Below the pieces are notes generated by a model. The model saw nothing but the letters and a program-made list of their open reading frames with translations. It searched no databases and was not told the origin of the DNA. A stretch of DNA of 64,000 nt, from assembly GCA_014526335.1 (NCBI GenBank), contig JACTAT010000012.1, positions 901,318 to 965,317 on the forward strand, given 5' to 3'. The DNA comes from Chrysaora quinquecirrha (Eukaryota > Cnidaria > Scyphozoa > Semaeostomeae > Pelagiidae). Of the stretch, positions 1-10,955 are shown in pieces. Numbering within the stretch: the first letter of the stretch is position 1; every line of letters begins with the position of its first letter. The position numbers and the translations under genes were made by a program.

Positions 1-362
1 AAGTGACATGTTAAAGCACGTGGAGAGAAAAGTAACGAGTTCGTTTTCAAAAAATGCCAAACATCGACCAGTAATCACTGCAGCAAGAATCTTGAATTTT
101 GGAAATACCTTGAGAAAAGTCACGTCAAACTTCCAAATCCAATAGAAATTGAAAAATATCCGGTCCATTTTGTTATCCCATTAAGAGATTCAAAAAAGTG
201 ATGAAGGACTTCCCAATTCCAAATCAAAAGAAACAATAAATAAGGGGAATAAGCGTCACAGGTTTACTTTCTTCTCAGTTGCTCAAACGATTCGCCCAAG
301 CTGGATCAATTTTTTCATTCATTCAGAGCTTGTTCATTCATTCAAAGCTATCGATTATCATC

Positions 363-815
363 ATGTCTTCTGTTGCTTCTGCTAACACACGCATTAAAGA
401 AAGAGACATGCGTCTCTCTAAACGCGACTGGGAGCGAACACCGAAACAGACAATACTTCGAAGTGCTTCTCACAGCTCGTCAAGTACAGGCAAGAAAGCT
501 ATTTATGTTGAACGCCTATATTCTTATCCACACCCTAGTAATGTACCACTCACTGTTGCTCAGAATAATAGAAAAACTCTCAACCAGCAACACCCGAGCT
601 TCAAGAAGAAAGAGAGCCTCCTCCTTACCCAAGTGGCAATCGGGTCAATGCAAAACAGAGTCCCACTGGATGAATTGAGGTCTATAATTCGAGAAGAGCT
701 TCAAGGCACACCTGTTCGTGGTAACAAGCAGATCTCGCCAGCTTCATCAAAAGCTAGGTCAAACCATCAAGGAGATTTTCGTCTACCATCGCAGGGGCAA
801 ATGCACAACCGCTAA
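363..815 (+). pseudogene. gag-like N-terminal remnant of a tyrosine-recombinase retroelement
   Basis: A 151-codon frame whose middle (PKQT..LRS..SSSSTGKKAIYVERLYSY) has the spacing of a SAP DNA-binding helix pair, followed by VPLDELRSIIREELQ. The same order, a SAP-like motif and then (V/M)PVEELRALIREEV, occurs at the start of the fuller retroelement at 22,320. I infer this is the 5' part of the gag of a related element. No RT or recombinase follows within 1 kb, so the copy is truncated. The start is the ATG at 363 because the SAP-like part lies shortly after it; an in-frame ATG at 279 would add an unsupported hydrophobic stretch. The family link rests on visual similarity of two short motifs. 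Confidence 0.45.
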
Positions 816-1288
816 TTTTTCCCTTACGCAGTGTGAACATATCCCCTCTTCCCCTCTTTCAAAACAAGCTAACAAAGCGATGAAGAGCAATAATCATAGC
901 TTAATTCGTTGTTCCATAACTCTTTTTATGACACGTCATCACGTGCAAACATAGGCCAAAAATATGTGCAGGTGAAGTTGTCCGATAGTGGGGTTACAAA
1001 GAAGCCTAAAATAAATAGTACGGAAGTTTGGTTAGACGTTTGAAATATTTTTATTCATCCATGGTGCATTTTCAACATGCATTAGCCCATGAGGTAATGG
1101 CTTGTCAAGAACCACTATGCAGTTTTAACAGCTGCACTCAGTTTTTTTGCTTCAATGGATCTATGAAAACATAGAAACACTGCCTGATGGTACCCCCATT
1201 GCCATGGTTGCTGTTTCCAATTGTAGGCACATGGTAGCGCCGTGGGCACTCGTCCAATAATGGTGTTGTTTTCTAATTTCTATTCGGT
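816..1288. other. no gene seen
   Basis: No motif, RNA gene or repeat recognised. AT-rich spacer between the gag remnant and the LINE 3' end. Confidence 0.5.
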
Positions 1289-2060
1289 ATGGGAAGATTT
1301 GTGAAAGCCATAGATCTTTGGGCACTGGGAAGGGTTCTATTTAACATAGGTAACCCTAATGTGTCTTATCCCAATGAAGAAGAAATTAACAGAGTGACGG
1401 AAAATTATCCTTTGCGCAATCCGCATGAGATTCTTGAGAGCCTAATAAGAAAACATCGGTTGTCAACTTTAAATCGTCAAATTAATCATATCCATGAAAG
1501 AGCATTGCGTCTTGCATACAATCAAACAGACTTTGAGTCCCTTCTGGAACAACGGAATCTGGAGACCATCCATTTAAGGAACCTACAGTTGCTTATGACT
1601 GAAGTATATAAAACTAAGTCTGACCTGACCCCAGCATTTATGAAGGATATTTTCATGGATCGTAATATTAATTACAACCTAAGACAAGGTAACGATTCAC
1701 AGATTCCAAAAGTACATACAACAACTTTTGGAGTTGAAACTATATCCTTCCTTGGAAACAAACTCTGGCGGAATTTGCCAATTGCGGTGAAAGAAGCCAG
1801 CTCACTCTCTGTTTTTAAAGCACAAATTAAATGCTGGAAAGGTGAGGATTGCAACTGTAGGTTATGTAAAACATATATACCACAGGTAGGGTATCTAACA
1901 TGATCTAGACATTATTTTTCCTTTTGATATTGTAGATATTTGTAGAATTCTAAATTAATACGAATTTTTTTAGTTAGTAGGCCTTAAATAGCTTAATCAG
2001 CTATTTTATTGTAAATAAGCCTACTTTAAATAAATTGATGATGATGATGATGATGATGAT
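1289..2060 (+). pseudogene. LINE reverse-transcriptase C-terminus with 3' tail
   Basis: From about 1,450 the frame reads RQINHIHERALRLAYN, then a leucine-rich middle, then FGVETISFLGNKLWRNLP and SLSVFKAQIK, ending CNCRLCKTYIPQVGYL. This is the conserved C-terminal region after the RT domain in CR1/L2/jockey-group non-LTR retrotransposons. The stop is at 1,903. About 130 bp of AT-rich 3' UTR leads to an ATG/GAT trinucleotide run, the kind of simple-repeat tail these LINEs end in. The catalytic RT is absent, so this is a 5'-truncated copy. The first 50 codons (AIDLWALGRVLFNIGNPNVSYP) do not look like LINE protein and resemble a protein-kinase C-lobe, so they may be unrelated sequence fused by insertion. 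Confidence 0.75.
2035..2060 (+). repeat. (GAT)n microsatellite, LINE tail
   Basis: About eight uninterrupted trinucleotides directly after the LINE 3' UTR. A run of methionines read from it is an artefact of the repeat. Confidence 0.9.
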
Positions 2061-2109
2061 AAACTATGGGGGAAAAACATTCCGTCATGCAAGCTTCTTT
2101 GTATTTGGA

Positions 2110-2361
2110 TACATGCGGTGTACAAGGGCTTTAACCGATTTTGACTGGCAAAAGAGAGTCAAATCACTCGATACAATGACAGAGAGATTAAATCGTTTAA
2201 AAAGTACCCCAATTTCAAGTGTGAGTCGAGAGGCTGTAAAATTAATTGCAGAAAGACATCCTCCTTTACAACATGAGGGGTACTTGTCAGTCCCTAGCGA
2301 TGGCACAAATGCAGGCGCATTTCTTGCCCTAAAATCTGCAGTGCTCTTCTTGAAGATATGA
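2110..2361 (+). other. unrecognised open frame
   Basis: About 84 codons with balanced composition (ALTDFDWQKRVKSLDTMTER...AVKLIAERHPPLQHEGYLSV). It looks like protein-coding sequence rather than noise, but I recognise no domain. It starts next to the LINE tail and lacks its own ATG, so it may be a fragment of an older element or an exon. Function unknown. Confidence 0.25.
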
Positions 2362-2696
2362 TTACTTATTTTAACAAGAGTGATCAGAATCTTATTGCTT
2401 CGCTTGCTGTCGGGAAACCCGCGTTCCTTTGCGCTGTCCCGCAGTCGCATGTTAATTGTTTATGCTTTGTTTTTAACTTTTTATTATTCATGAAATCACC
2501 GTAGTTCATAGGGATTTTCTGTTTGTAATTTTAGATTCGTTAGATTTTTGTGAGTTCTTGGTGATCGATGTAGAGATGAGATGCGTTAATTGAGATTAAA
2601 AAATATTTACTGAGAAATTAGTGTATTCTTCGTGTTGCACACTTCTAATTAAGAAAAAATCAGGGCGATAAATGAAGATTTATCAAACTTGCAAAA

Positions 2697-3122
2697 TTGG
2701 CAACAACAACAATTGTTGAGTATCCTGTTATCTTAAACAAGGTTAGAGATGTGTCAAAGCAATATATGCTGGTCGATGCTTGCAGAATTATGCGTGAAAA
2801 TGGTCATCTTGAGTTGAACATCGAATTAACAGAGGAATTTACGTTTGCAGATGGAGTTTACACAGAATTAAGCAGGGAGAGGTTGCAAAAACGACTTTAA
2901 AAACAAGTATGTACTAATGGAAGTTTGCTTTCAGTTTTCACGAGTGAACCGTATAATGTAACAATTAGAAAACTGGGAAACAACTTGTTTCTCATAGACA
3001 TACATTCTACTCCAGTCGAATCAGGTGGTGAAAATACAGGTCAAATTCGATTGTACAAAACTTCAGACTGCCAGTCCTGTTGTACTCCGTCTCTGGCTAT
3101 GGCTGAGACTTGCAAATCTTAA
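2697..3122 (+). other. two short unrecognised frames
   Basis: A 67-codon frame (2,697-2,900) and a 65-codon frame (2,925-3,122) in different phases. The second contains YNVTIRKLGNNLFLIDIHSTP, vaguely like the substrate-binding strand of cysteine-protease-like domains in some transposons. No catalytic set is visible. Treated as remnants of unknown origin. Confidence 0.2.
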
Positions 3123-4438
3123 AGTTAATGTACACGTTGGTCGGTCTCTGGCTATACTTTTTATGCCCACGTGATGAGCTACATTCGCACTAGAGTAAGA
3201 TTCGCTCTACAAAAAAGCATCCTGATCTCAATCAGAGGAGTAAGGGGAAAAGAAAAGAATCCAGATGTCAGCAATGTCTCCCAAGTTGCATTTAACTTGA
3301 TAAATGGAGAAATGGAATAGCAAAATAGCAACTTACATATAACTCAGTATTGACTGCTCCATTTTATTTAAATACAATATTTAGGTACTTTTAGCGGATT
3401 TTCGGGTGGCTTATTAGCTTGCCTCTAAACTTATAAAATAATTTTCTTTAAACCCATTGTTATTCGGTTTTGTGTTCAGTTATTCTAAAATTCCGTATGC
3501 ATAATCATTCTATTATTAGAATATATATAAACTTTTTAGCAAAGAAATTGCAACGAAAGTGAAAGACGATAAACAGTCGTGATTTGATTGTACCAAGCAG
3601 TGATTTCAACCATTCTGAGAATGTTCCATTGTTCTTGTTTCCTAGTGAGATAATCTCCCTCAGAAATTGTTCTTAACCAATCAGCTAGCTTGATAGTGGC
3701 ATGACCCACTTCCAACCAAACAGGAGGCAATAGGTTACGCCCTCAAAACCTACCTCACATAAAACGGAATGCGCCTTTTCCAAAGCCTCTTGTTCATCGA
3801 GCTGAACAGTTTTTTGTCGAGCGAAAGGATTCATATGAAGTATTTATTCTCATATCTCACGATGCCTAAGTCCAGCTCAGACTGAAGCAAGCGTAGCTCA
3901 ACTAGAGCCAGCACATTGAGCTCCCGACCTAACCTGAACCTGAGTGAACGTAACAGCCGAACTCCGAGCAGAATGACAAGAGTGCTCTTCAGAATCTGAC
4001 TACTGGGGTCCGAAACGAAATCAAAACATTGGTAAAAATGTAGTTAAAGCAATTACGAAGCAACTTTTGGCCAACAACACCAGTGGAAACCACATCAGTT
4101 GCAACAATATCAATCCCACCTCGGCTGCAAATCAAAATGAAAGCGACACTGCACTTCCTGGTCATCAACCATCATTCAAGAGGATCAGTATCGATTACAA
4201 AGCATGGGATCATAGATGCCTTTCCAAATCGCTCCTCCAGATGGTAGCTTCACGCAAGAAATTCCAGCTAACCACATAACAAGCATACAGAGTGGCGAGT
4301 TTTTTATCTGTCAAATTTTTAGTACATAATGCTACTGTATATTTGTATATAGTTTAATGTTTAATACTTATCTATATATATTTTTATGTCACAGGTATTC
4401 ACGTCAGCGGCGAAAATTATCGAAGTAATCTGATTTCA
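3123..4438. other. no gene seen
   Basis: AT-rich sequence without recognised domains. A 70-codon frame at 4,067-4,279 (serine/asparagine rich) and a short minus-strand frame near 3,600 have no recognisable motif. Confidence 0.4.
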
Positions 4439-5012
4439 TCAGATTGATAAGATTTCAACCCAGCCAACATTTAGTCGACAGAAAATATCCAATATTGTGA
4501 GACAAGTGAATCGTCATAGGCAGAAATTCCGATCTGAAGAGCTAAAAGCATCAACTTCGATCTTGCAACCAGTCACATTCCCGAACAGTTCATGAGACAG
4601 GATGTGCAGTTGAAGAATGCACGTCATCTAGTATTTCAAACCGAGCATCATTTGTCCCTTCTTTCCAAAGCCAAGACGTGGTACATGGAGGGAACATTTA
4701 AATCGCGAAGGATCCATTCAAAAAGCTGTTCACTGCACATGCATTTCTCAAAGGCCAAAACGGAAATGTCAAGCAACGTCCTCTGCTCGTTGTGCTGATG
4801 TACCGGAGAAAAAGCAAAGAGTATGTTGCAGTATTTTGTGCCCTGCTAGAGCTCCTCCCCACGGAACATGCACTACGAAGAGTGGTCATCAATTCTGAAG
4901 CAGCAGCATGGAAGGCCTGCAGAAAAGTTTTGACCACGAACATCGTGGGATGCTGCTTTTACTGGACACAGGCAATTTGGAGCAATGTCCGGGATACTAA
5001 TTCCACTGACTG
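4439..5012 (+). pseudogene. Mutator-like (MULE) transposase remnant
   Basis: Reading across two phase changes gives, in order: NIVRQVNRHRQKFRSEEL, then IPEQFMRQDVQLKNARHLVFQT, then LLSKAKTWYMEGTFK, then AKDPFKKLFTAHAFLKG, then LLVVLMYRRKSKEYVAVF and a final GCCFYWTQAIWSNV. This is the characteristic MULE transposase core: D in the YMEGTFK motif, then the strand HAF, then the helix with W.QA.W. Such proteins usually carry a FLYWCH zinc finger upstream, but none is seen here. At least two frameshifts (near 4,700 and 4,790) and the lack of ends make it a dead fragment. Confidence 0.7.
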
Positions 5013-5295
5013 ACTAAATTAAGGAAACGTGGATAGGATGTGACGTTTGGTCATCAGACACTTGGTCAGTCTTTGGACAGCCAATAAGAACCAACAATGA
5101 CGTAGAAGGATGACACAGAAGAATGAAAGACAAATGACACAAGTTGCTGGGTTCCTTTGCCTTTTTGCTTATCGTATATTATTTTCGTGTTCTTTACACT
5201 AATACTATTGTTACTATTTATACCTTGTTTAGTTCATATATTAATTTCGTAAGTATTTTGGATAGACGCCATTATGGCCTAGATACTTTGATATA
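5013..5295. other. no gene seen
   Basis: AT-rich spacer between the MULE remnant and the hAT terminus; no recognised motif. Confidence 0.4.
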
Positions 5296-6707
5296 CAGTG
5301 GCGTGGTGGTCGGCGGGGCAGGGGGGCACTTGCCCCCCAGCGACGGAAAAACAGGGGGCGCCGAAGGCACTCCAACTCTTCAAAGGGGCGCCAAAAGCTC
5401 TTTGGAAACACAGGGTCCAACATCTTGATACAGATGAAGTTGAAAATGAAATCGAAGCAGACCCTGAAGACATGCCAGATAGTTACCAGGCGGTAGAAAT
5501 CAATAAGATGCCGTCATTTTCTGATGCTCTGCAGCTTCTTTGTCACCCGCAATACCATTTGCTGGATGCGTACCCAGTCTTGAGCAAAGTCTATGCTATC
5601 GCAGTAGCCATTCCTGTCAGCTCTTCAACAGCTGAACGCACCTTTTCTGCCCTGAAACGAGTCAAATCTCGAATACGATCCTCCATGGTGCAAGACCGAT
5701 TAGAAGGCCTGCTGCTGATGACATTTGAGCGGAAGATTTGCTGGTCCCTTGATTATGGTGAATTAGGGACCATATACACTAGCACTTGATATTTCTTAAA
5801 ACAGTAGGAAACATTCCAGCAAATGCTAAATTCTTCAGTTTCCTTCTTACTTTTTTGCTGTAACACCTGTCCATTACTTTAATCCATGATGACAGATCTG
5901 TTTATTTGTGTTGATGCGATTTTCTCTTATAAAAACTCCGAAAAGTCATCATAGTATTTTTGTTCAGTGCTCAGTGCTACCAATACTCAGGATAAAGATG
6001 TTTGCTTGTGTTTAGATCGGCACACTGATATGCATTTTGAGAAAATTGACTTGCCCCTTGCGGTAACTGTGAATTTCGTAACTCCATAAACGCATAAGCA
6101 AAAGCTATCATTCTATGTAACGTACGCTGTCGATTTTGTTCTAATAAAAAAGCACAGATTAATAAAAACACTAAAAATTCTTCGTCAGACATTTCGCTTT
6201 TTGTTCAATTGATACACATACAGCAATGAACAAATGAACGATAGAAAAAATCAGAACTTATAAGAACGATCAGACACACATGAGGACAGTGTTAATCCGC
6301 GCTGACAGAAATAAGAAAATAAGGGATGCTCTCGAGCATCCCTAACTTAATTGGTCGGCCCTTTGATCCTTACTTGTGAAAAAATTAAGGAAAATTTCCT
6401 AAAATCGACCATGTACACTGCGCATCAAGGTGCTAATTCGCATAATCTGTAGAAGAATGTAAGAAAGTTGCTAGTGTATATGGGCCGTTAATTGACAATT
6501 TCGGGGATGGTTCTCAAGAACTGTCAAAAGCACTTCTTTGAACGCTGAACTGAATGTTCTAATTGAATGCTTGTATTAAGATATCTTACCATTAGTAATA
6601 AAAGTTACAAGTCCTTTATCGGGTTTGCATTTTTGCCTTTTGCCTAAGTTGTATTTAAAAAGTTAATTGAATTGAATTGTACAAACGGCGATTTTTTCTA
6701 GGGGGCG

Positions 6708-6709
<2 letters not shown>
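5296..6709 (+). mobile_element. internally deleted hAT element
   Basis: The left end starts CAGTGGCG and runs into a G-rich, GGGGCGCC-bearing segment, typical of one hAT terminal family. Only 120 bp further in lies the extreme C-terminus of a hAT transposase, so most of the gene was deleted. The expected right terminus is seen only as a GGGGGCGCCA stub at about 6,700, where an AT microsatellite begins. Target duplications cannot be established. A 9-bp-stem hairpin (AGGGATGCT, loop CTCG, AGCATCCCT) sits at 6,322-6,343. Apart from that, the 3' part holds no recognisable gene. Confidence 0.6.
5420..5789 (+). pseudogene. hAT transposase C-terminal dimerisation domain
   Basis: The frame contains HPQYHLLDAYPVLSKVYAIA, then IPVSSSTAERTFSALKRVKS, then RIRSSMVQDRLEGLLLM. 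This is the hAT dimerisation (Dimer_Tnp_hAT) signature with its S-S-AER-FSALKR..K...R..M...RL..L core. The RNase-H-like catalytic part is missing. It lies just inside a hAT-type CAGTGGCG terminus, supporting origin by internal deletion of one element. The C-terminus continues normally to the stop at 5,789. It is non-functional as a transposase because no catalytic residues remain. Confidence 0.85.

Positions 6710-6710
<1 letters not shown>

Positions 6711-6744
<34 letters not shown>
6711..6744. repeat. (AT)17 microsatellite
   Basis: Thirty-four bp of pure AT dinucleotide directly after the GGGGGCGCCA stub of the hAT element. Confidence 0.95.
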
Positions 6745-6748
<4 letters not shown>

Positions 6749-7565
6749 AACGATAAGAATAAAGAAAGGCTCATGAAAGACAAACTTCTAAGGAAATTTA
6801 TTGGCAAACTATGCATAGAATGCCAACATGATCAGACTGAAAGTAAGTTAAACATTCTAAATATCACAAAACTTATTCCGAATGTTATAGATATCAGTCA
6901 ATAGAAATCTGAATTCATTTACCTTGTCAAAGATAAAAGGTTTCTCGTATAGGAAAAAGACGGAAAAAGAAAACAATTTGAATATCCTATCAGCCTGCAA
7001 TGAAGAGGGAAAAGAATTTCTAAACCTTTCGATTCAAAGTTTTGACCAGAGAAGAAGAGTTATTGAAAAAGGATATTTTGAAAACCCTTTAGATTTCATA
7101 GAGTATTACTTTGAAGTTTTAACCATTATAGACGCTAAGAATAATTCAAAATTAATAAATAAAAAAATTAATGAGAGCGTGTCTACAATCCGTCAAAAAT
7201 ATTAAGCGGAAGAACCCATCCAAACCTAGCTGCAGCAATAAAGCTGTCAATCAAGCTTTAAAACAATTAAAGCCTGATGACATAAACCCTGAGGCATCTG
7301 ACGGTGACGAAAAGCACACCACGATGCAGAAAATTGAAATTCTATTTCGTCATCGGCCCGGCTCCCTTTGGAGCTGTACGAGAGAGTGTGCGCAGCGCAC
7401 GCAAACCAGTTGTGTGTTCTACGCGTAGTGAACCAGTCGCAAAAACTTTTGCAGAAACATCGTCATCGTTCTTTGAAGAAATTTGACAAGATTGATTGCA
7501 ATAAATACAGATTCTGTTCAGATAAGTAGCTTTTTCTAAAATTTTTCTTTCAAATTTATTTATAT
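6745..7565 (+). other. unrecognised AT-rich frames
   Basis: Three short frames: 6,740-6,904 lysine-rich, 6,924-7,205 containing RVIEKGYFENPLDFIEYYFE, and 7,171-7,428. They lie in different phases and no domain is recognised. The strongly AT-biased codon use differs from the GC-richer retroelement that follows. Possibly an old element remnant. Confidence 0.2.
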
Positions 7566-7589
7566 TTGTATTGTCTGCAGTTACAACAT

Positions 7590-8990
7590 TTGGCAAATTG
7601 CCAGACTCCTTTACAAGAAGAGAGAAATTCGAACTGCGTCACAAATGATGCTCAAGGTTTTGTACCTTCAAATGAGCCAAATGTAGTTTCTGTACTACAA
7701 AATATGAACACAAATATAATTTCATCAAACAAATTGCTCGTTGATTTCCTTGATCATAAAAAAGACGGGCGCTCAGATTGCTCCGAGCAAAATCATGACG
7801 CACCGCCTCAAAAGCGAAGATGTGTGCAGTCTGTGCAATCCAGCACGCATCAAGTGGCCTCGAAGGGACACGATCTCACATGTGCGTCAAATGCTATCTA
7901 TGACGCAAACTCGCCAGCCCCTTCTACAGTTGGGCATGACTCAGAGGCTTGTCCTTCAGTTGACGATGTTTTGAGCCTCTTTGGCGAGAATTACATTGAC
8001 GATGACTTCGTTGTCAATCAAACTGAGGCAGTATTGAATGAGGAAAATGCCTTTGTTGACCTGGTGGCTAGTGCTACTAGTATGCCTACAATAACAGGCC
8101 CGCCAATCACTGCCCATTTGGCTGAAACGGTCAAAGAAAAGTTTCAAGCAGAGTTGGAGACCTCCAAACGATAGGGTCTTTTGACAAATATCACGTGTCC
8201 GAAATTCGCTCTGATGTTTACTGGCCACATGTGAACCAACAAGTATGCTTCTCTTTACGGGCTGTTGCCAAAGCTGCTGATAAAGCCCTGGTCGCACTAC
8301 AAGATGAGGTAATAACAGCAACCAATGGAGTTGCGATATCGCTTCAGGATATAATTAAGTGGAACCCTACTTCAAATATTGTTGCCCTGTTTGGGGAAAT
8401 ATTGGCGAGACTGGTCTTATCAAATTGCAAAAACTACAGAATCGTGCTGCCAGAACTGTCAAAGATAGTCGATATGATCAGTCAGCCATACCACTCATTC
8501 GTGTCCGTTAGGAAGTTAATTGAGTTTGAGACACTCAAAATGGTTTTTAAATCCTTAAACGCGCAGGCGCCGCCCTATATGAGCGACATGTTTACCAGAG
8601 TAAGTGAGACCACCTCCCGCACACTGCGGAATTCCAACGTAAACAATGGTCCCCTGTAAATCAGTTTTTTTCTAACTGACGGGGCTACCATGCCTAAAAA
8701 ACTGAAAATGAAATGAAATGAAGTCTCAAAAAGATAAATCCTCGCTTGATTGCCAAGATATTGCTGCACGGCAACTTGATATCATCATGCTTCTTGCGTT
8801 TATTTCAAAAGAATTTTCCTTTTGAAGGAAAGACCCCATGTGCTCGACTATTAATCCTGAGTACTGAGCAGCTTGTAGTCGGAATATAAAGCCGACAAAA
8901 TTCCTGTTTGGGGATGATATAGCAAAAACCCTCCAAGAATCAAAGGCCACCAATCGCATGATGAAAATCTAACCGGCTCGCACGCCTCGC
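7590..8990 (+). pseudogene. DIRS-type gag-like protein, broken
   Basis: The N-terminal part is acidic and low in motifs (DDVLSLFGENYIDDDF, then ITAHLAETVKEKFQAELE). After a frameshift at about 8,175 come SEIRSDVYWPHVNQQVCFSL and KAADKALVALQDEVITATNG, the helical capsid-like stretch seen in ORF1 of DIRS1-like elements. This stretch stops at about 8,356, where a LINE fragment intervenes. It resumes at about 8,721 with CQDIAARQLDIIMLLAFISK and a basic tail near 8,930-8,990. Gag of these elements packages the RNA; here stops and phase changes make it inactive. The assignment depends on the RT that follows and on the helical motif. Confidence 0.6.
8357..8720 (+). mobile_element. LINE 3' fragment inserted in the DIRS gag
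   Basis: The left part reads VEPYFKYCCPVWGNIGETGL and KLQKLQNRAARTVKDSRYDQ, then after a frameshift KLIEFETLKMVFKSLNAQAP and RTLRNSNVN. This is the conserved C-terminus of CR1/L2-group LINE pol. It ends in a short UTR and an (ATGAA)n-like run at 8,705-8,720, as expected for a LINE 3' end. On both sides the reading resumes DIRS gag, so the fragment is a 5'-truncated insertion. A target duplication was not resolved. Confidence 0.75.
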
Positions 8991-9049
8991 CGCGGAGCCA
9001 ATGACCGTTCCCCTTATCGCTACCAACAACCTCTCATAAATTCTTTAAA

Positions 9050-9672
9050 GCCGTGTTGAGGCGTTCAGGGCTGGCCAGATTTCTAAGTATTTAAACAACT
9101 GGCAAAGGATCACTTCAGATCCGCACATTTTACATATTGTTTCCGGGGACATTATTGAGTTTCAGTCTCCCCCAGAATCTCAACGAGGTTATCCCCCAGA
9201 CATCGCTTCTGCATCGCATAAAGCCCTCGTAAACAAAGAAATTCAAACTTTTGTAGCAAAAAGATTCTCGAAAAGGTTATACACGAAAATTGTGAATTTA
9301 TTTCTCCCATCTTCTGTGTACCCAAACCTGATGGGAAAGTTCGTCTTATTTTGAATCTAAAAAAGCTAAATAGCTATGTTGTTTACTACCATTTCAAAAT
9401 GGAAACTATCCAGAGCATCCTAGCCATGATTACTCCCAATTGCTGGATGGCCTTGGTAGATCTCAAAGATGCCTATTACAGTGTGGGCATACATTCTGAA
9501 TACATTTTCATATCAGGGTGATTTGTTTGCTTATACTGCATACCCTAATGGCCTTGCGTCCTACCTCAGACAGTTCACCAAACTGCTAAAGCCCCCAGTC
9601 GCTACTTTGCGATCCCAGGGGCACAAAATCGCAAGTTATATTGATGATCTCTATCTGCAAGCTGATTCTAAG
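9050..9672 (+). pseudogene. DIRS-type reverse transcriptase, N-terminal half
   Basis: Correct phase gives GQISKYLNNWQRITSDPHIL, then HENCEFISPIFCVPKPDGKV, RLILNLKKLNSYVVYYHFKM, CWMALVDLKDAYYSVGIH, and after a break GDLFAYTAYPNGLA and HKIASYIDDLYLQA. The PKPDGKVRLILNLKKLN block, LVDLKDAYYSV (first catalytic aspartate) and YIDD (catalytic pair) are the RT motifs in the form used by DIRS1 elements. A short deletion removes the segment between motifs A and B (about 9,500). The protein stops after the YIDD motif, where sequence switches to a LINE ORF1 piece. Confidence 0.8.
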
Positions 9673-10660
9673 GCAATAAAGGTTCTAGAAAATGAGATTG
9701 GCGTGGATGTGAAAGCCAACGAGATAGATATTGTACACCTAGCAGGAAAGAGAAAATCTGCTGGGAAACCCTGTTCAGTGCTGGTGAAATGCGTATCTCA
9801 CAAGACGAAGGCGAAAGTGATGAGGGAGAAGAAGAAGGCCAAGAATGTGCAGATCAAGGAAGACCTAGCCCATGGAATACAAGATAACTTGTACAAGGTT
9901 ATCGAAAAAAAATTCGCACTTGGCATCAAGTCAGTGTGGACAGTCGATCGAAAAATTAGATGTAACTTTTAGGGGGGGGGAGATTCTTCACAGTAAAAAA
10001 AAGACTTGCAATGAAAAGAGAAAGAGAGAGCTAAGAGAGTTTAAATCCCCCTCCCCTAAAGATTTCTGGAAAATTTTGGGTGGCAAAAGTAAAACAAATG
10101 GAGTAACTTTCAAAAAGGAGACACTTTTTTACTACTTCAGTAACCTACTTCAATCTCATAACCCATCTGCTTCACAGCCTAAAACTGAGCAAGTTGTCGA
10201 AAATTGAGGCTGACATAATTTTTGATGAGATTCTTCACCGTGAGATAACCATAGATGAAGTAAAACTTATAGTTAAAAGCTTAAGAAAGGTAAAGCATCA
10301 GGGATTGATCGTGTAACTGCAGAATTACTGAAAAGTTTGAATGATTCTTTCTTGGCTGTTTTCAAGAAACTTTTAAACAAAATTTTCAATTTTGGTGAGT
10401 TCCCAGAAGAACGGGCTGTAGGCATTGTAGTTCTTCTTTTTAAGGGTGGTGATAATAATGATCTTGGCAACTACAGAGGTATAACCCTGCTTAGTATTTT
10501 GGCAAGCTCTTTCTGGGTATTCTATTATATAGACTTAATTTGGTTCTAGATCAACAGATATTCTAGATGAAAATCAAATAACCTACAAAAAGGGCATCAA
10601 ATATCTGATCATATCTTTACCTTGAATGCTTTAGCTAATTCAGAACACGTTTAATAATAA
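9673..10660 (+). pseudogene. LINE fragment: ORF1 end plus RT start
   Basis: Positions 9,673-9,972 encode ENEIGVDVKANEIDIVHLAG and HKTKAKVMREKKKAKNVQIK, the C-terminal RNA-binding-type region of LINE ORF1 proteins (EIDI.HR/L.G pattern). After a phase change and apparent deletion come DFWKILGGKSKTNGV and HREITIDEVKLIVKSLRKVK. Next are LNDSFLAVFKKLLNKIFNFG, VGIVVLLFKGGDNNDLGNYR and GITLLSI, the fingers region of a jockey/CR1-group RT, followed by a degraded continuation to about 10,650. The endonuclease and the catalytic YADD are absent. This is a deleted, dead copy abutting the DIRS fragment. Confidence 0.7.
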
Positions 10661-10955
10661 TAAAGCCAGAGTCCAGAAAAGTCCTGAACCTTCTTCCGGT
10701 CATAATTTTTCCATACCAAAACCTTCCTCCGATTTTTTGAAGAGGGTGTGGCTAGGGCGTGGCCGACTATGAAAAAAGAGAAGATAAATCAATTTCAAAC
10801 GAAATCTTATACAATATCATACTGATGAAGAAAAGTTAGTTTACAATTTAAAACCATGGAACACGAGCAGTATCTCTTTTAAGACGAGAAATCACAGCAG
10901 ATTCTAGCTTGTTTTGACGTGTTATGAAGTGCCAGTTTCTTTGGCCACCAAAATG
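10661..10955. other. no gene seen
   Basis: AT-rich spacer between the LINE fragment and the minus-strand transposase remnant; no recognised motif. Confidence 0.4.

Larger units (their letters stand above)
7566..9672 (+). mobile_element. DIRS-type retroelement fragment (gag to RT)
   Basis: A gag-like region and the N-terminal half of a DIRS1-type reverse transcriptase lie on one strand. The recombinase and terminal repeats are absent. The element is interrupted by a LINE 3' fragment at about 8,357-8,720 and ends abruptly at about 9,672, where a different LINE begins. Confidence 0.75.

Noticed and set aside
2035..2100. Protein starting with eight methionines
   Set aside because: The methionines come from the (ATG)n microsatellite tail of a LINE.
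6322..6343. Short hairpin as a transcription terminator
   Set aside because: Bacterial-style terminators are not expected here; a 9-bp stem in isolation is not convincing as a feature beyond a note.
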